Assembly (NCBI GenBank): GCA_009760855.2
Contig: WPIO01000109.1
Coordinates: forward strand, 41,001-105,000
Length of the DNA: 64,000 nucleotides
Direction of reading: 5' to 3'
Origin: Cristatella mucedo
Lineage: Eukaryota > Bryozoa > Phylactolaemata > Cristatellidae
The translations under genes were made by a program, and so were the position numbers. Below, in pieces: positions 23,421-37,679 of this stretch; position 1 is the stretch's first letter; every line of letters starts with the position of its first letter. The notes under the pieces were generated by a model. It searched no databases. It had not been told where the DNA came from and saw only the letters and a program-made list of their open reading frames with translations.

Positions 23421-23539
<119 letters not shown>

Positions 23540-23734
23540 ACTCTGAAACGGACGATCAATCAGTTTCATTTGGAATTTATGCACATGTTGACTAGTGTGT
23601 GCCAGCATTCCATGATGGGTTTATGTTTATACGTTGAATAACAAATTATCATACCAACAGCCTGTACCCATACTAAGACTCAGCTGCCACAAATAATTGT
23701 TTATGATAATAGCACACTTGACATAGCACCCGAA

Positions 23735-24475
23735 AACAACTAAATCTTTTCTAGGCAATTTACAATTGCTGCAGTGGATGCAAGATCAAATTTTTAGTGG
23801 TAGCATGCTCAATAAACAACAAGAATAGTATGTTTAATATGACATGCACAGGGTCATCATGCAAGTGTAGTTAGTGGCACCATGCAACAGTTTCAGCACA
23901 CATAAGCACATAGAGGACGAATCACAGGACCCATTACATCCTGTTAAAAATAGGAGCGTTTTTTAATTCCTTTTTAAATGTGGTTATGTCAAGGGATGTC
24001 GTGACGCAAGTGGGGAGTGAGCTCCAGGCTTTGGGAGCATACGAACTAAATTCATGGTCTCCAAAGGATTTGAGGTTTGTATGAAGTATAGGTAAACAGT
24101 TAGATTAGGAAAATTAAGTGGTACGATGCTCAGCCTGGTGGGGATTAGACCTGATAAGTAGGCTGGATCCAAAGAATGAAGAGACCTAAAATTGAGTGAA
24201 ACAACCTTGAACTTGATACGTTGCTTGACTGGTAGCCAGTACAAGTCAGCGAGAGGTGGTGTGATGTGGCAACTTCAACGCTCACGGCAGACAAGCCTTG
24301 CTGAAGAGTTGTGTACCACCTGTAGGCGCCTGATTGCACAGGCTCGTAGATCACAAGCAGTGAGTTACAGAAGTTGGGACTGGATGTCAAAAATGCATGG
24401 ACCGACTTAAAAGTAGCATCCCTGTCTAAGCAAACCCGAATATTTTAGCGATACTACGTAGCTGAAAGTAGGCAG
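23735..24475 (-). mobile_element. LINE-B 3' fragment
   Basis: Minus strand encodes decayed MYWLPVKQRIKFKVVSLNFR, SLDPAYLSGLI and an N-S-L-like end, followed by the 3' UTR with TGACATGCACAGGGTCATCA and TAGGCAATTTACAATTGCTG. Truncated on its 5' side by an S2 copy. Confidence 0.8.
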
Positions 24476-24625
24476 AAAAATCAACGAACAGCCTTATTCG
24501 AATAGCTCCAGAAGCCTCTACGGCTATCATTTCCAGTTTAAGTTGGTCGTCGAGGACAGCCCACTGCAGGGTTCGAAACCAAGACTTCGGTGGTAAAGAG
24601 TAATCACCTTGCACCCAGACCTATC
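24476..24625 (-). mobile_element. S2 SINE, degenerate
   Basis: ATTCGAATAGCTCCAGAAGC, CTCTACGGCTATCATTTCC and a B box (GGTTTCGAACCC on the minus strand) match the S2 layout. Inserted at the end of the LINE-B fragment. Confidence 0.6.
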
Positions 24626-27310
24626 ACTGCCGAAATAATGCTATCTCATTACCCTAACGCTAGCTATAATGAATATGAACGGAATTGCTTATCAAATTGC
24701 CAAACACCAGGACTGGAGTTCAGAGTTTTTTCTAGCTAAGCGATCTATACGATCAATTATTCCCGGGCCCATGTAAATGTACAGGCACAATCTCAACCCA
24801 ATGGGCAATCGGTGCAGACCGTACGCCACTCTGCATATTATTTTGTTGCTACACGTTGGTCACTGCACTGATGCCGATGCCACTTTATTAGTGTCATTTA
24901 TACTGTAATAATTAGATTGTCGTACGGAGCAGCTAGTACAAGTGCAAAATTGTGCAAGCAAGCTGAGCTGACGGCTCAGTTTCTGTTTGCTTGGACGCTG
25001 GATTCAAGGCTCTCGTGCAAAAGTGCAGTCCTTATACTGCAAGCTGTACATGTGCTGAACACGTGATTCTTCTATGTGATCCATGCCCGGCTGTTCTCGT
25101 CCGATTTCGGCACGTGGGTGCTTAAAGTGTGCTCACTTCTGAAATCGGCTTCTGCCTACTCGTCGTTTCTGTGGCTGCAACTGTTGATGCAGCCGTGCCC
25201 CTCAAGCATTGCACGTGTAGTGCTTGTAAGCTTACGCATGCCTAGCTCTCTATCACTTAGCATTGGCAGCGTCGATAGACTACCCAAGTCCTTCATCGAG
25301 GCTGATGTACCTTCATTGAGCAGCCCAAACGACCCGACTTGGATGGCGCGTAGTGGCCTGGAGTCTCTGTGTGAGTCTCTGTAATGGCTGCTTATGGTCT
25401 GCTTACTACAACCGTGCGGCCAACTAGCTGAACATGGCTTCAGCTGTGTGAGCTTCCAGTAAGCAGCTTGCTTGACTGATTATTTTTGGGGAGGGAGAAA
25501 TTGCCGGAAATCTTGAGATCTTTGAGCATCTCTGCTCTCGGGGTACAGATTTGCCTCTGCCGAGCTCCAAGCTTTGTTTTTTGTCCGACCACTATCAGAA
25601 TTGTGAATGCAATTTATTTAGCAGTTTATTTAGCTAATAGTAGCCATTTGAACCCAGTTGGCTGCTACGAGCATTTAGTATCAGCTGGTAGACACCGTTA
25701 AACGTTCTGTGCAGCAGCTACTTGATATATGTTTGCCCACGGTGTCTATTTTAAACATATTGCTATGGGGGACCCTAAGCCTGTGCTAGCCTGAAACGCC
25801 TATGAAAGACAGGAAGTGTCTGCAAATAAATCATCGGCCAATGGATTTTTTGAGTTCCCGTGTGATTTTCGGTATTAGCTTGGCATTTATTTCAACGTCG
25901 TGCTAGCGTCTACGAACGAAAAAGCTATCTATATGAAAAAAGCCTTAAATGATGTTTTGCACAGCTCGATACCTCTCTCAATTCATTCAGCTTCCTTGGC
26001 ACCCACATGTCAAAATTCCTACTGGAGATTATACTCTCTTTACTACATGCTTTGTGATTGCGGCAGCAATGGCCACCGATGCAGAAGCCACCACAGGTGC
26101 AGTAGCAGCAGCAACTGGATGCTGGAAACAGTGGAGTTAGCAGTCATAGCGAAGATGGTGGTAGTGAATAAAAACGCGGTGTCACCCACGACATTGGTGG
26201 CAGTGAAACCGCTGGTAGAAGCAATGGTTTTGGACCCACTGACACCGGCGGCAGACGCATCGATTGCGAAGGCAGGGACAGCGGTGTCGGAAGTGCTGGT
26301 ATCAGTGGCAGCGATAGCAGTATCGGCGGCAGCTGAAGCTTCGCAACAGGCCTAGAGAGACAGCAGCACCGGTGGTAAACCCGCGTCAGCACTGCCGTGG
26401 CTGCTTTTTCAACCAGTCGTAGCAGCTCGACTGGCCAGCCTCTTGGCTCAAGAGGATCAATGAATTCCCTAACGCTTAAAAAACAGGTAACTAATTTTGG
26501 GCCAGACATTATTTATATCATTATATTATTTATTATTATTACATTATTCTATATTATATATACTATTGTTATTATTGTTATTATTATTATCGTTATTATA
26601 TTATATTTTATATTTACATTATATTATTTATATTTGGACCAGACAGTTTACCTCGTATTTGAGTCGCTTCTTTCTCCGTCGTGGCCTCCTTCCTCCCTGT
26701 TGTATTGACCTGCTAGGAAATAATGGTGGTTTTCTGTCGACAATCTAGAATAGGAAATAGCAGCCTCCGCTGTAGCATTCTTCCAGCGCAGACAAATAGG
26801 ATAGGAGGCAGGAAGTTTCCCATAGGTTTCCAACTCGGGCACTATCGCAAAATGTCGTACCGACTTGCCTCCTAGGTCATCGGCATTTTCATATGTAACT
26901 GCATGTGCGTTGCTGTGTGTTGTCGGATGGTTAGCGAGATTTTATGAGGGCACTGTAAAGAGTGACTGGCTCCCTAATTTGTTTGCAAAGCAGCATGCCC
27001 GGACATTCCGTCACATTCTTAAATGCTTTCTCCAGTCTGAAAATTGAAGCACTAGGTTTTGATGAACGGAACAATTTTTGGTGATATGCCACACTGATCT
27101 TGGATTTGTCTTTTTTAAGATCTCGCTAATGCTCTACAGAAACGCTGTGCTCAGCAGCAATTCGAGAGCGAACTGGAAGACAGACTCAGATATCTATGAG
27201 TAGGGGATCGATGACGGACAGCTGCTACCCGGCGCCTCCTGTGAGGACATTTAAAAGCCGATTTACCAATTGACGGCAAAGCTTGTTCGTACTGAAATCT
27301 GCTCAGGCTT
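24626..27310. other. No recognised gene; ATT-rich patch and Gly/Ser-type cryptic repeat
   Basis: 26080-26345 is built of GGYRGY-like units and gives Gly/Ser- or Ala/Val-rich frames in different phases, so it is more likely a cryptic repeat than an exon. 26510-26640 is an ATT/TTA-rich simple tract. Confidence 0.35.
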
Positions 27311-27317
27311 TCAGAGC

Positions 27318-27358
27318 ACTACAGATAGCTTTATCAAGTGTATTATTATTATTATTAG
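27318..27358 (+). mobile_element. LINE-B/S1-long terminal 40 bp
   Basis: AGCTTTATCAAGTGTATTAT then (TAT)n; only the extreme 3' tail is recognisable. Confidence 0.5.
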
Positions 27359-28009
27359 CTAAACATTTGGAAGCGACAATAATGCAGTTTAAAACTATAG
27401 TGTGACAACAGAGTAGCACCGGCACTCCTTTGGCCGGAAACAGAGCGCTTGCACAGGCGCTAGCCCTTGCCAAAGTTCTTCAAATATTGGCGACACCTGA
27501 ACCGTGAATTATGGCTAGCGGCAGCCTAGGTGCAGCGCCATTATATATGCAGGCTAGTCGATTTCTGGTGGAACACCGCCGGAACGATGAGTGTCCATAG
27601 ATGTAGATATCAAAGTCCACATCTGTAGCATAGACAAGTCTTTTCGACAGCCATGAATGACTGATAGCCTCGAGTGGCTGCTTTGGAAAACAACGATTCT
27701 CGTACGACCGCCCGTAGCACCACTGACAGTGCAAACTAGTGCAAAGAGTCACAATTCCGGCGCTAGGACCCGATTCTGGAGCCAGCTGGTAGCTGATTAC
27801 CCGATATGTGCTCTTTTTTCTGTCCCTTATCTTGGACTACAGTGGAACAGGATCATCAACGTCAAAATAACTCGGGAGCCTCGAACAGGAACCTTAACGA
27901 TCCTACCAATCTAGATCTAACTGATATAGCGCATCGTCATTCTACTGCCCTTCCTTACTTATATTCCTACCCACTTAGCACGAGTAATAACAGCAACGTG
28001 TTGTAATCA

Positions 28010-28640
28010 GTCTTTCCTCTGCAGCTCCACAACTCTAGGATCACAAACTGGGTGTTAACGTCGGATAGTTTTCCGTAACTCACTCAAAACGTACAAGATT
28101 TTCGGTGTACGTACGGTAGCCTTCCCTAGTTTGTATGTCACACAGCAAAGAGCGAGTCAGAATTATAGCTGAGTCAGGAAAAGTGTCGAGGAACTGAGAA
28201 GCAAGGAAGTCACAACTCAAGACAGCTGGGAATGATGGGTCACAGTGGACAGCATGGGAGACATACCATTGCCTAAGAACTCTGGAAGTGAGTTCGTGAG
28301 TCAGCAACTGCAGAGCAAATGCTTTAGTCACCAGTAGTCTGTTTGGCGAAGGACAGGAACAGTTCCTTGATTGTCATGGGAGGGCTGAGGGCACGGGGAG
28401 GCTCAAACTGGTGCAGCAGTTCAGCTAGGTATGAAGGAAACAAGCCGTGGTGGACCTTTTTGGGTCAGAGCAAGAACGTTTGTCTTCGTGCGGCCATCAA
28501 CTGAAAGCCATCGCAGCTCTTCCAAGCGACACATATTGAACCTTAAAGACTTTTTGACTGATCCTTCAATCATATTCATCATGAGTGACTTTTTTTGTAG
28601 TCCACCCAAAACTGCATTACAGTAGACAATCAACATGCTA
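28010..28640 (-). mobile_element. LINE-A 3' fragment, degenerate
   Basis: Minus strand: VYCNAVLGGLQKKSLMMNMI (from DYCNSLLGGLPKKAIMPLQR), LEELRWLSVDGRTKTNVLAL, then nucleotide matches to the downstream block. A long-inactive copy. Confidence 0.75.
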
Positions 28641-30729
28641 TTTTTTTAAATAAGCAAATTCTCACGAGAGGTTGCCAGAACTTCAGGCAAGAGGCCATCA
28701 TTGCAACAGGTGCAATTTCAGTAAAGAAAATTTGCTTCTCAATAAGCTATAGCTTCAATAAAATGTGGCTCTCAATATTTAGAAACTCGGTGACAAATAC
28801 TTATGAATCCTTAATTTTGACTGATCAACTGCTGAATCGGCTTTTCGGGGCTCAATACCAATATCACTATACGCCTTAGAACGGGAAGGCTTTGGAATTT
28901 ATTTCGCCAAAACCGGGGATTATATAATCCATATTAATTAATCATTAATGTAAGGGAACCATAAAGCAGTCACCGTGCCGTCGTGCTAACATCAACAGTT
29001 ACTTATTTAACGATAATTTCAACCTTCTCCTGTCATTTGAGGGTCATGTCACAATCTATAGCTAAATTTCAAATACGGAAATTTAGAGAAATTAACATAT
29101 TCAATACGATACACCTTAGAAACATGCTTTGCCGCTTAAAAGATGCAGGCAGTTTGCTTATGATTGGACCAACTTTGAAAGAATACAATAAATTACTAAT
29201 TTTTATTATGAAGCATGATTGTAAGTGCTACGTTCAAGGGCGCTATTGCAATGGCGAAAGATTAATAGTGAACTTACATTTAAAATTGTACGTTAATCGG
29301 TATTCCACCTCTAACATTGTTCGTCTTTTGAAAAACACATCAAAACCAAAATAATAATTTTCTCGACCAAAGTTGTGTCTATTCATACAACCTTAAACTC
29401 TTTATCAAGCGAATTTACAGAGCTACTTTTCAGGTACAATTCTCATCAATATTATAGCCAGCAAGAAGTCAAGCACAAGGCGACAGCCAAGCATTGTAAG
29501 CATGTATTCAACACTTCCGACGCCATATATTAAAATAGGTAGGAGCTTTTCATATAGATTCAAATCGCTGCAAACGCGGCGCTCGAAACGGCGTTACTCC
29601 TTCGCAATGCGCGACCAACACAATTTTTTCATTTAGGTGTAAAATTAGCTGCGGCCCTTCGCTACGTGAAGCCCGCGCTGCGGTCTATGATATTGCTAGT
29701 AGATACGATAGCGCCCAAAGGTTAAGCGGAAAGGTGTCGGCTATTTCCGCAACGACCATGTTCAAGCTTCGTTTGCATGATTTTCTTGCTCGTTGGAATT
29801 AAAAAAAGATTACAAATATAGCGGCTTATGAGTAATCGGAATTGAGACTCCGTGGGCTTCTTTTCCCAACATCCTTGCAGCTACATACTCCCGATTTTAA
29901 GGCCTTGGACTACCGGCGTGCTCAGAGGAGTGCTCAATCTATGCAGGTTATGATGCTGTATTATCTTGATATTTATTATTATTATTGTTATTAGTTATGC
30001 TTAATTTAATTTTTTGCAGACGGCATCGTTAACTTGGCCTTATGAAATACTACGCTAAGGAAACGCGCGGGACCATCGAAGGCTTACTTCCGCTACGTCT
30101 TTTAGCTGCCTCGCAACCAATGGGCAACTTACCTCTAGGGCCAATGATCAAATTTCCCAGAATTCCGCGTAATGTTTTGGGTCAAAGTCTCAGAAGTCTT
30201 TGAGTCAATGCTGCTTACCAGGCGGCTGAATTTCGAGTTTTGAGGCGATTGATTTTCCTAAGGCCAGGAGCCAAGCCAACTTGGTTGCAGGCACTATAAT
30301 CACTCCTCTGACGACTTGGCGGAGGATTCTTTGGATTCTCTACACTTCCGCTATGCGAAGCCACTGACGTTCGGGCGTCCCGTCAGCTCAATATTTCTTT
30401 GACCTTTGCTCTTGCCAAACGTTGGTCTCACGCTTAAATTCCTTTCGCACTGTCTATGCTTTTGCAGCTTTCGTGGCTTGAAGCATGAATCACTAAACAT
30501 AGCTACGCCCTAATCATCGCCGGCGTCGTAGGTCATAGGTGCGACTCTCGATGACGGCATGACGTATTCACCTTTCTTCTTGACGCTTCAGTATTCGGTT
30601 GTGGTATTTAAACGATGCATACACCCGACTGACGTTGAAACGACATTCATACGAATAAACTGGTAGGAAAACGGTAGCTCTAAACTGGAAGGACAACGGT
30701 AGCTCTAAACTGGAAGGACAACGGAAGCT
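28641..30729. other. About 2 kb without a recognised gene
   Basis: AT-rich. One + frame at 28983-29354 (123 codons, Ile/Asn/Lys-rich) has no recognisable motif and probably reflects base composition. Short (ATT)n near 29975. Confidence 0.35.
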
Positions 30730-31082
<353 letters not shown>

Positions 31083-31486
31083 AGCTAAGCGGACGTGCAA
31101 AGCCCGCAGTCTCACTCCTTAACGACCGTTGCCAGACGTGTGTTCATGCACAAGGTCAGAATTTCGTTCGTTACGAAAATCAACGCGGCTTCTAGCAAAA
31201 CCTGAACCGGCTTCGGCACGTCCTGAGTGCCCGGAAGCCATCATAAGCCTGAAAGCGTGCGAGTAGCCGAATCCGGGTGCTAGCTGTTATACGGACACTC
31301 TTGCAACCGAGCCGATCGCAGCCGCAAATAACCTCCTGACTAGCCGGTAGCGGTTGACGTGCAGCTAGCTCCCTCTCGCAGAGGTACCGGAATCTACACT
31401 CAGCCGCATCGTCCGAACGCTACGCGTCCGAGGAGGCCACGTGACCACTGAGCCTCCTCCTCCCCCGAGTGCGATCGCGGCGCGAG

Positions 31487-31823
<337 letters not shown>

Positions 31824-31959
31824 CTAGCGACCGCGACTGCAGCGGCGGCTCGCGCGCGACAGAGGTGGGGCGAGGCGGCGGGGAAGCAGATTAAGCTCTG
31901 TTAAGCGACGGCTCGAAAAAGTTCTCGCTGTCTGTCGGCCCAAGCAATCTCGGTGCAAA

Positions 31960-32060
31960 GTCCGACCTTCCTTTGTGCGCGTTCATCAGCCCAAACCGTC
32001 GGTGCGTCGGTATGACGTGAGCCTCTCCCGTCGGAGGTCGTGGGTTCGACACCCGACGAC
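31960..32060 (+). mobile_element. Possible degenerate SINE head
   Basis: A B-box-like GTCGTGGGTTCGACACCCG is preceded by a weak A-box-like stretch. No family body follows, so the call is tentative. Confidence 0.3.
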
Positions 32061-32167
32061 TGTGCGACGTGCTCGAATTTTCTTCGCCGAGCTCCAATTG
32101 TTAGCATGCCTTTACGCTTCGCCGGTCCGGACGACGCTTCGGCTGCTTTCGTTTGAGTCTCGCGTAA

Positions 32168-32345
32168 ACTGATGAGCCGCAATGGCTCACTCGGTAAGGC
32201 GATTACTTCTCAAGACCTCGCCCCCGAGGTCGTGGGTTCATATCCTGCAGTGGTCGATCCTTTATCGCCGCTGCAAGCGGCGGTGATGGCCGCAAAGGCT
32301 CTTCTGTCGCTATACAAAAGAGGCTGCTAACTCAGCTAGGATTTT
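32168..32345 (+). mobile_element. S2 SINE, full length
   Basis: GAGCCGCAATGGCTCACTCG then GTAAGGCG (A box region), GTGGGTTCATATCC (B box), ATCGCCGCTGCAAGCGGCGG, AAAGGCTCTTCTGTCGCTAT, AAAAGAGGCTGCTAACTCAG, then a poly-T. A best-preserved S2. Confidence 0.9.
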
Positions 32346-32929
32346 TTTCAAACAGCCAGCGGCACACCCGTAAATGCGCGGCGAGCTCACTTGCGGCTGA
32401 GGAGCGTAGGAATCCGTTGTCAAACTTCAGACGACGCAGTCTGGGAAAGGCAGCACTGTTACCGAAAAGCAACGACCGACGCTTTAGAAGGATGCCGCCG
32501 AATGCGCGGATGACTGGCCGCCGCGTGACATTCGCATCGCGCCACTCGATCGGCCCGGGGATACGCGACGTCCGGTTGGGTCGCGGTCGATGAACCCGCG
32601 CTCGTATATGGGTCAGTCTCCTCCTTAGCCACCACGGGGGGGGGGCCAGGCGTGGAGAAGGGCAGCACAGCTCCGTCATCCCTCTGTAGCTGGACAGTCT
32701 CCGACTGACCTCGAGGCTCGAGGTCGAAAGTCCCAGCAGCAGCAGCACGTCCAAGTAGTAACGGCGGTACTATTAGCGAGACGAGGGTCGTTTGCATGGC
32801 GCCCAATGTGCAGGCGCTTTGCATTGCGCCTCCGCTAGAGAATCGATAACCCCAAACAGGCGATTGGTCACGCTCGAAGCGCAAATGAATTCCCCCGACG
32901 CGACGCGACGGCGAGCGGCGCCGCTTCAC

Positions 32930-33720
<791 letters not shown>

Positions 33721-33939
33721 GAGCTAGTCTCGGCCAATGCGCGACTAATTCTGACGACGCCTGAAATTTGAAGCGAGGCTCGAACTTGCAACGTGCGGCA
33801 CCAATGTACGCGGGTATGCCGAAGGTAGCAGGATTGCTGCAGTGACAACAAACTCTCTTACCTTAGCGTAAAAAGTCCGTATGCGTAGCCTAGACAATTC
33901 TATTCGACAGCAGCGGAGGGTTGCAGGCGTTCAAAAACA

Positions 33940-34085
33940 TGAGCTGATTTAACAGCCTCGTTTGCTTAGGGGCAGACGAGCCTTGCGTAATGGCACCCAC
34001 TGCCGCTCACAGCTGGCAATAAAGGATCGCCCGCTGCAAGATTCAAGCGCACGACCTCGGTCGCGAAAAGCGAGCCGACGACACT
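33940..34085 (-). mobile_element. S2 SINE, degenerate
   Basis: TGATTTAACAGCCTCGTTTG, GCTGGCAATAAAGGATCGCC and a B box (CGCTTGAATCTTGCA on the minus strand) follow the S2 order. Confidence 0.65.
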
Positions 34086-34690
34086 TCCTGAACTATTGCG
34101 GCGCTTGCAGAAGCGGCCACGACGTACACCAACGGCTCTGTGGCCTAGAGCTAAAATCAGCTTCGATGCTAAAGCCTAAAGTCTGGAATCGCAGCTGCTT
34201 GCCGTGCTTCTCGTGGCACCGGCTTTGATTGTCTCGACCAGAGTTTATCGCATAATCGCGAACGAATGAATATTGCAGCCATAATCCAGTCGGTTTAGCT
34301 GGCGCCGTCGTGTCACGGCCTCTGCCTAAGTGAAGTCCGCCCTCGGATGTGTGGAAAAAAGGTCTTACAACCAGCTGCGGTAGGTGTCAACGTTCGGCCT
34401 CGCCACCCCGTCAGGCTCTAATGCGAACGGCTGCCGATAACTTTCGAGACACTCCTTCTAAGCAGTCAATGTGGCCGCGTTCAATTCATCTTCCTCGCCA
34501 ACAGCAGTACCACCAATAGGGCTCGACTTCAAAGCGTCTCCAGAACCTTCGACTAATCAAACGTTCAGATCATGCGACCTTGGGCAGACTTTCGGAACGT
34601 CATGGGCAGACTTTCAAAACGCAACGAACAATTAAGTTGCGGCGAATCGTAGCAAGAAATCTACTGCATTTGCTTTTACGACCCCCTGAT
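34086..34690. other. No recognised gene
   Basis: Unique-looking sequence with only short frames. Confidence 0.35.
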
Positions 34691-34735
34691 TGAGCAACGG
34701 TAGCATTAAGTTCTCTTTGGGGCGCTATATAAATG

Positions 34736-34739
<4 letters not shown>
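34691..34739 (+). mobile_element. S1 short SINE tail
   Basis: TTAAGTTCTCTTTGGGGCGC then TATATAAATGAATTTT, the S1-short 3' end. The following AT tract would have grown from its tail. Confidence 0.6.

Positions 34740-34819
<80 letters not shown>
34740..34819. repeat. (TA)n, about 40 units
   Basis: Pure dinucleotide repeat immediately after an S1 tail. Confidence 0.95.
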
Positions 34820-34821
<2 letters not shown>

Positions 34822-35199
34822 TCGTAATCGTGTGACATTGATCGACATTCAAGAAAAAAGAAAAAGACGTCGCAGTCTCAAGGCTGTAAATACGATGGCA
34901 TTTTCAAAAAAATAAGTCATGCAGATATTACGACAAAGGAGATAAGGATTTTCCTTAAGTCAGACAGCATGCGAAAACTATTCACCGTTAAAACTTGGAG
35001 CTTGCGACACAGACACGCAGTCCCTTCTATCATTGAGCAGCAATCGCCTCCCGACACCACGAGCCACTAGCGCTTCTTGTCCGGTAAAGAATTGTCATTA
35101 AAAATTGGAGTTCTTGCAAACATCGTATACGGAAACCGATACAGCTAAGATATGCTTAAAGCTTATCTGATTGTTGCTTAACCGCACTGCCTGACAAAT

Positions 35200-36345
35200 T
35201 ACGTTCCTGTGGATATCTAAAGTCTACCTCTTGCCGATGCGATTTCCAGGTACAATCTAGGCTTTTACTTCTTTGATTCTTCCCAACTCTCCAGCGCGTT
35301 AAATTCTCTGAACTCCCTTGCTGCATGTATTGATAAAATCTGCACATGGGTGGTTGCAAACTTTCTTAAACTGAATTGTGATAAACGAACTTACTAGCTA
35401 TGGGCGAACCAAAGGTGATTCCGAAATTAAACAGGCCTACGCTCAAAATCGGCTCTGCCAGCATATCTCCTGTTGAATCTGCAGATAATCTAGGTGTCAT
35501 TTTCCAAAGTTACCTTTCGTCAGGCGACCACATCAGCTCCACAATCAAGTCTGCCAACTTTTAGCAACGTAGCATTGCTGAAATTCAGAATTGTTTAGAC
35601 AGTGTTATCACTTCCAAGTTGTTAGATTCACTGGCGACATCCCGTCTAGACTTCTGTTACTCATTGCTCGCTCGCCTACCGGCATGTGCAATCAGGCGGT
35701 GGGCTTACAGCTGATGTAAAACTCTGCAGCTAGGCATGTCTATCGTGAGAGTCGCAGTTGACTCATCACACCACATATCGCCGACCTGCACTGACTACCA
35801 GTCAAGCAACGGAACGACTTCTTGGTTTTGTTACTAACTTGTAGGTCCCTTCATTCTTCGGCTCCAGCCTACCTATTAGATCCACTACTGCCCCACCAGG
35901 CTAAGCATCGTACCACCCGTTTTTTGGAATCAAACTGCTTACCTATACCTCGTGCAAACCTCAAAGCCCCTGGAGACCGCGCCTGTAGTTCGTATGGTCA
36001 CAAAGCCTGGAACTCACCCCCGACCTGCGTCACGACATCTTCTGACTTGTCCGAATTTAAAAAGAATTAAAAAGATATTTATTTAGGACAGCATTTAATG
36101 GGTCCCTGTGATTCGTCCTTTGTGTGCTAATGCGCGTCCTGACACTGTGCATGCTGCCACTAACCACATTTGCATCCTGACCCAATGCATGTCATCCCTA
36201 AGCATGTTATTCTAGTTGTTTATCAAGCATGCTACCACTAACCATTCGATCATGCTTCCTTTGCAGCAGTCGTAATGCGTCTAGAAAGAGATTAAATTCT
36301 CTGAGGACAATGTATCAAATGTATTGTTATTATTATAAGGTGAAC
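35200..36345 (+). mobile_element. LINE-B 3' fragment with complete 3' end
   Basis: From just after the catalytic region (decayed SLAACIDKICTWVVANFLKL) through CAIRR, LVNSAARxV-like and TYRSLHSSAPAYLLDPLLPH, GDRACSSYGHKAWNSPPTCV to the 3' UTR and tail CTAGAAAGAGATTAAATTCT, TTATTATTATAAG. Frames are broken several times. Confidence 0.85.
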
Positions 36346-36354
36346 GTATTTGTG

Positions 36355-36438
36355 ATCGAGGTCGTGGGCTCGAGCCCTGTGGCAGCGTGTGAAGCACGTG
36401 AATCGAGATTAGGTTCTTTTCGTATATAAAGCTTATAT

Positions 36439-36440
<2 letters not shown>
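36355..36440 (+). mobile_element. S1 SINE fragment (B box and tail)
   Basis: GAGGTCGTGGGCTCGAGCCC (B box), then GTGAATCGAGATTAGGTTCT and TATATAAAGC, followed by TA repeats to about 36545. Confidence 0.65.
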
Positions 36441-36477
<37 letters not shown>

Positions 36478-36600
36478 CTATATATATATATTATATATCA
36501 CTATATATGTAGGTATATATTGTGTATTATAATATATAAATGTATATATTTATATAAAGCTTCATATAAATGAATTTTATTTATTTATATTTAAATATTG
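36440..36600. repeat. TA-rich tract
   Basis: Interrupted TA/ATATT repeats ending in a second AAATGAATTTTATTT, an S1-like tail end. Confidence 0.8.
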
Positions 36601-36699
36601 CAAACGTGGTGTGCTGCTTCCACGTCCGCTCAGGACTAGGCCGCAAACGCAGCGCTAGCTACGGAGCTCGTCTCAGTTGACTAGCGACTAATACTTCTG

Positions 36700-36800
36700 A
36701 CTGGCGTCACAACATCCCCTAACTTGACATTAAAAAACAGTCAAAACCACTCATTTATTAATAACAGCATTTAGTGAGTCTATGCGAGTCGTCCCGTGTG
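36700..36800 (+). mobile_element. LINE-B fragment
   Basis: GCGTCACAACATCCCCTAAC, ACAGCATTTAGTGAGTCTAT: the C-terminal end of the LINE-B frame. It stops where the next copy begins. Confidence 0.7.
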
Positions 36801-36810
36801 TGCTTAGGCT

Positions 36811-37158
36811 CCCAAAGCCTGAAATCCCTCCCGACCTGCGTCAGAACATCCCCTGATCTGACCACATTTAAAAGGAACTTAAAAACACACCTCTTTAGGA
36901 CAGCATTTAGTGGGTCCCTGTGATTCATCCTTCATCTGCTTATGCGTGCTGACACTGTGCATGCTGCCACTAACCACATTTGCATGCTGACCCTGTGCAT
37001 GTCACCCCTAACCATATTATTCATTTCGTTTGTTTTTCAAGCATGATATTACTCACCATTCAATTGCATTTCCCTTTGCAGCAAATGTAAAGCGCCTAGA
37101 GAGAGATTGAGTTCTCTGAGGGCGCTTTATCAAGTGCATTATTATTATTAATATTATT
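36811..37158 (+). mobile_element. LINE-B 3' end, young copy
   Basis: Starts at the ...PKA.NSLPTCV block and runs to a clean tail (AGCGCCTAGAGAGAGATTGA, GGCGCTTTATCAAGTGCATT, (ATT)n). From 36895 on it differs from 53880-54125 at only about a dozen positions in about 240 bp by eye, so the two copies inserted relatively recently. Confidence 0.85.
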
Positions 37159-37159
37159 A

Positions 37160-37290
37160 TGCGTGCTGACACTATGCACGCTGCCACTGGCCACATGCGA
37201 ATGCTGACCCTGTGTACGTCACCCCTAGCCATGTTCTACTTGTAGTCATGGAGCACGATACCACTAACCAGTCGATCGTGCTTAAATTTG
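37160..37290 (+). mobile_element. LINE-B 3' UTR fragment
   Basis: GCGTGCTGACACTATGCACG, TGACCCTGTGTACGTCACCC and CGATCGTGCTTAAATTTG. Third LINE-B piece in tandem, truncated before the tail. Confidence 0.7.
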
Positions 37291-37679
37291 TAGCACGGCT
37301 CTTGTGGGTGCTGCCTCCATGCACGCAGGTATGTCGACTGCAGCAAGGTCACCGTGACCCTGCTAGCAGGCCTGCTCACTGCAGTAATGACGAGCGAGCT
37401 CATACCTAAAAAGTCATAAAAAGTAAAAAAAAATATATACAAAGTTCGAACCCGTAAAGCAGACCGGTCTGCTTGACGGCAGCGGACGGTTACAGGCGTT
37501 CAACAGCAGCCATGACGTACTCCAACGGTTTTAAGACCTAGAGCTCAAATCAGCTCCAATGACGTTGCCCAGTCTTGAATCACAACTGTCTGCCTATCCC
37601 ATGGTGCTAGGTTGCATACTGCCTCGGCCGTAGACTATCTTACAATCGCATATTTGCTAATAATAGCTGCCAGCCACAA

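Noticed and set aside
32168-32240. Possible functional tRNA gene
   Set aside because: A and B boxes are present but the sequence recurs as a SINE head with the S2 body and tail, and no cloverleaf acceptor stem is evident. The same holds for the S1 heads.
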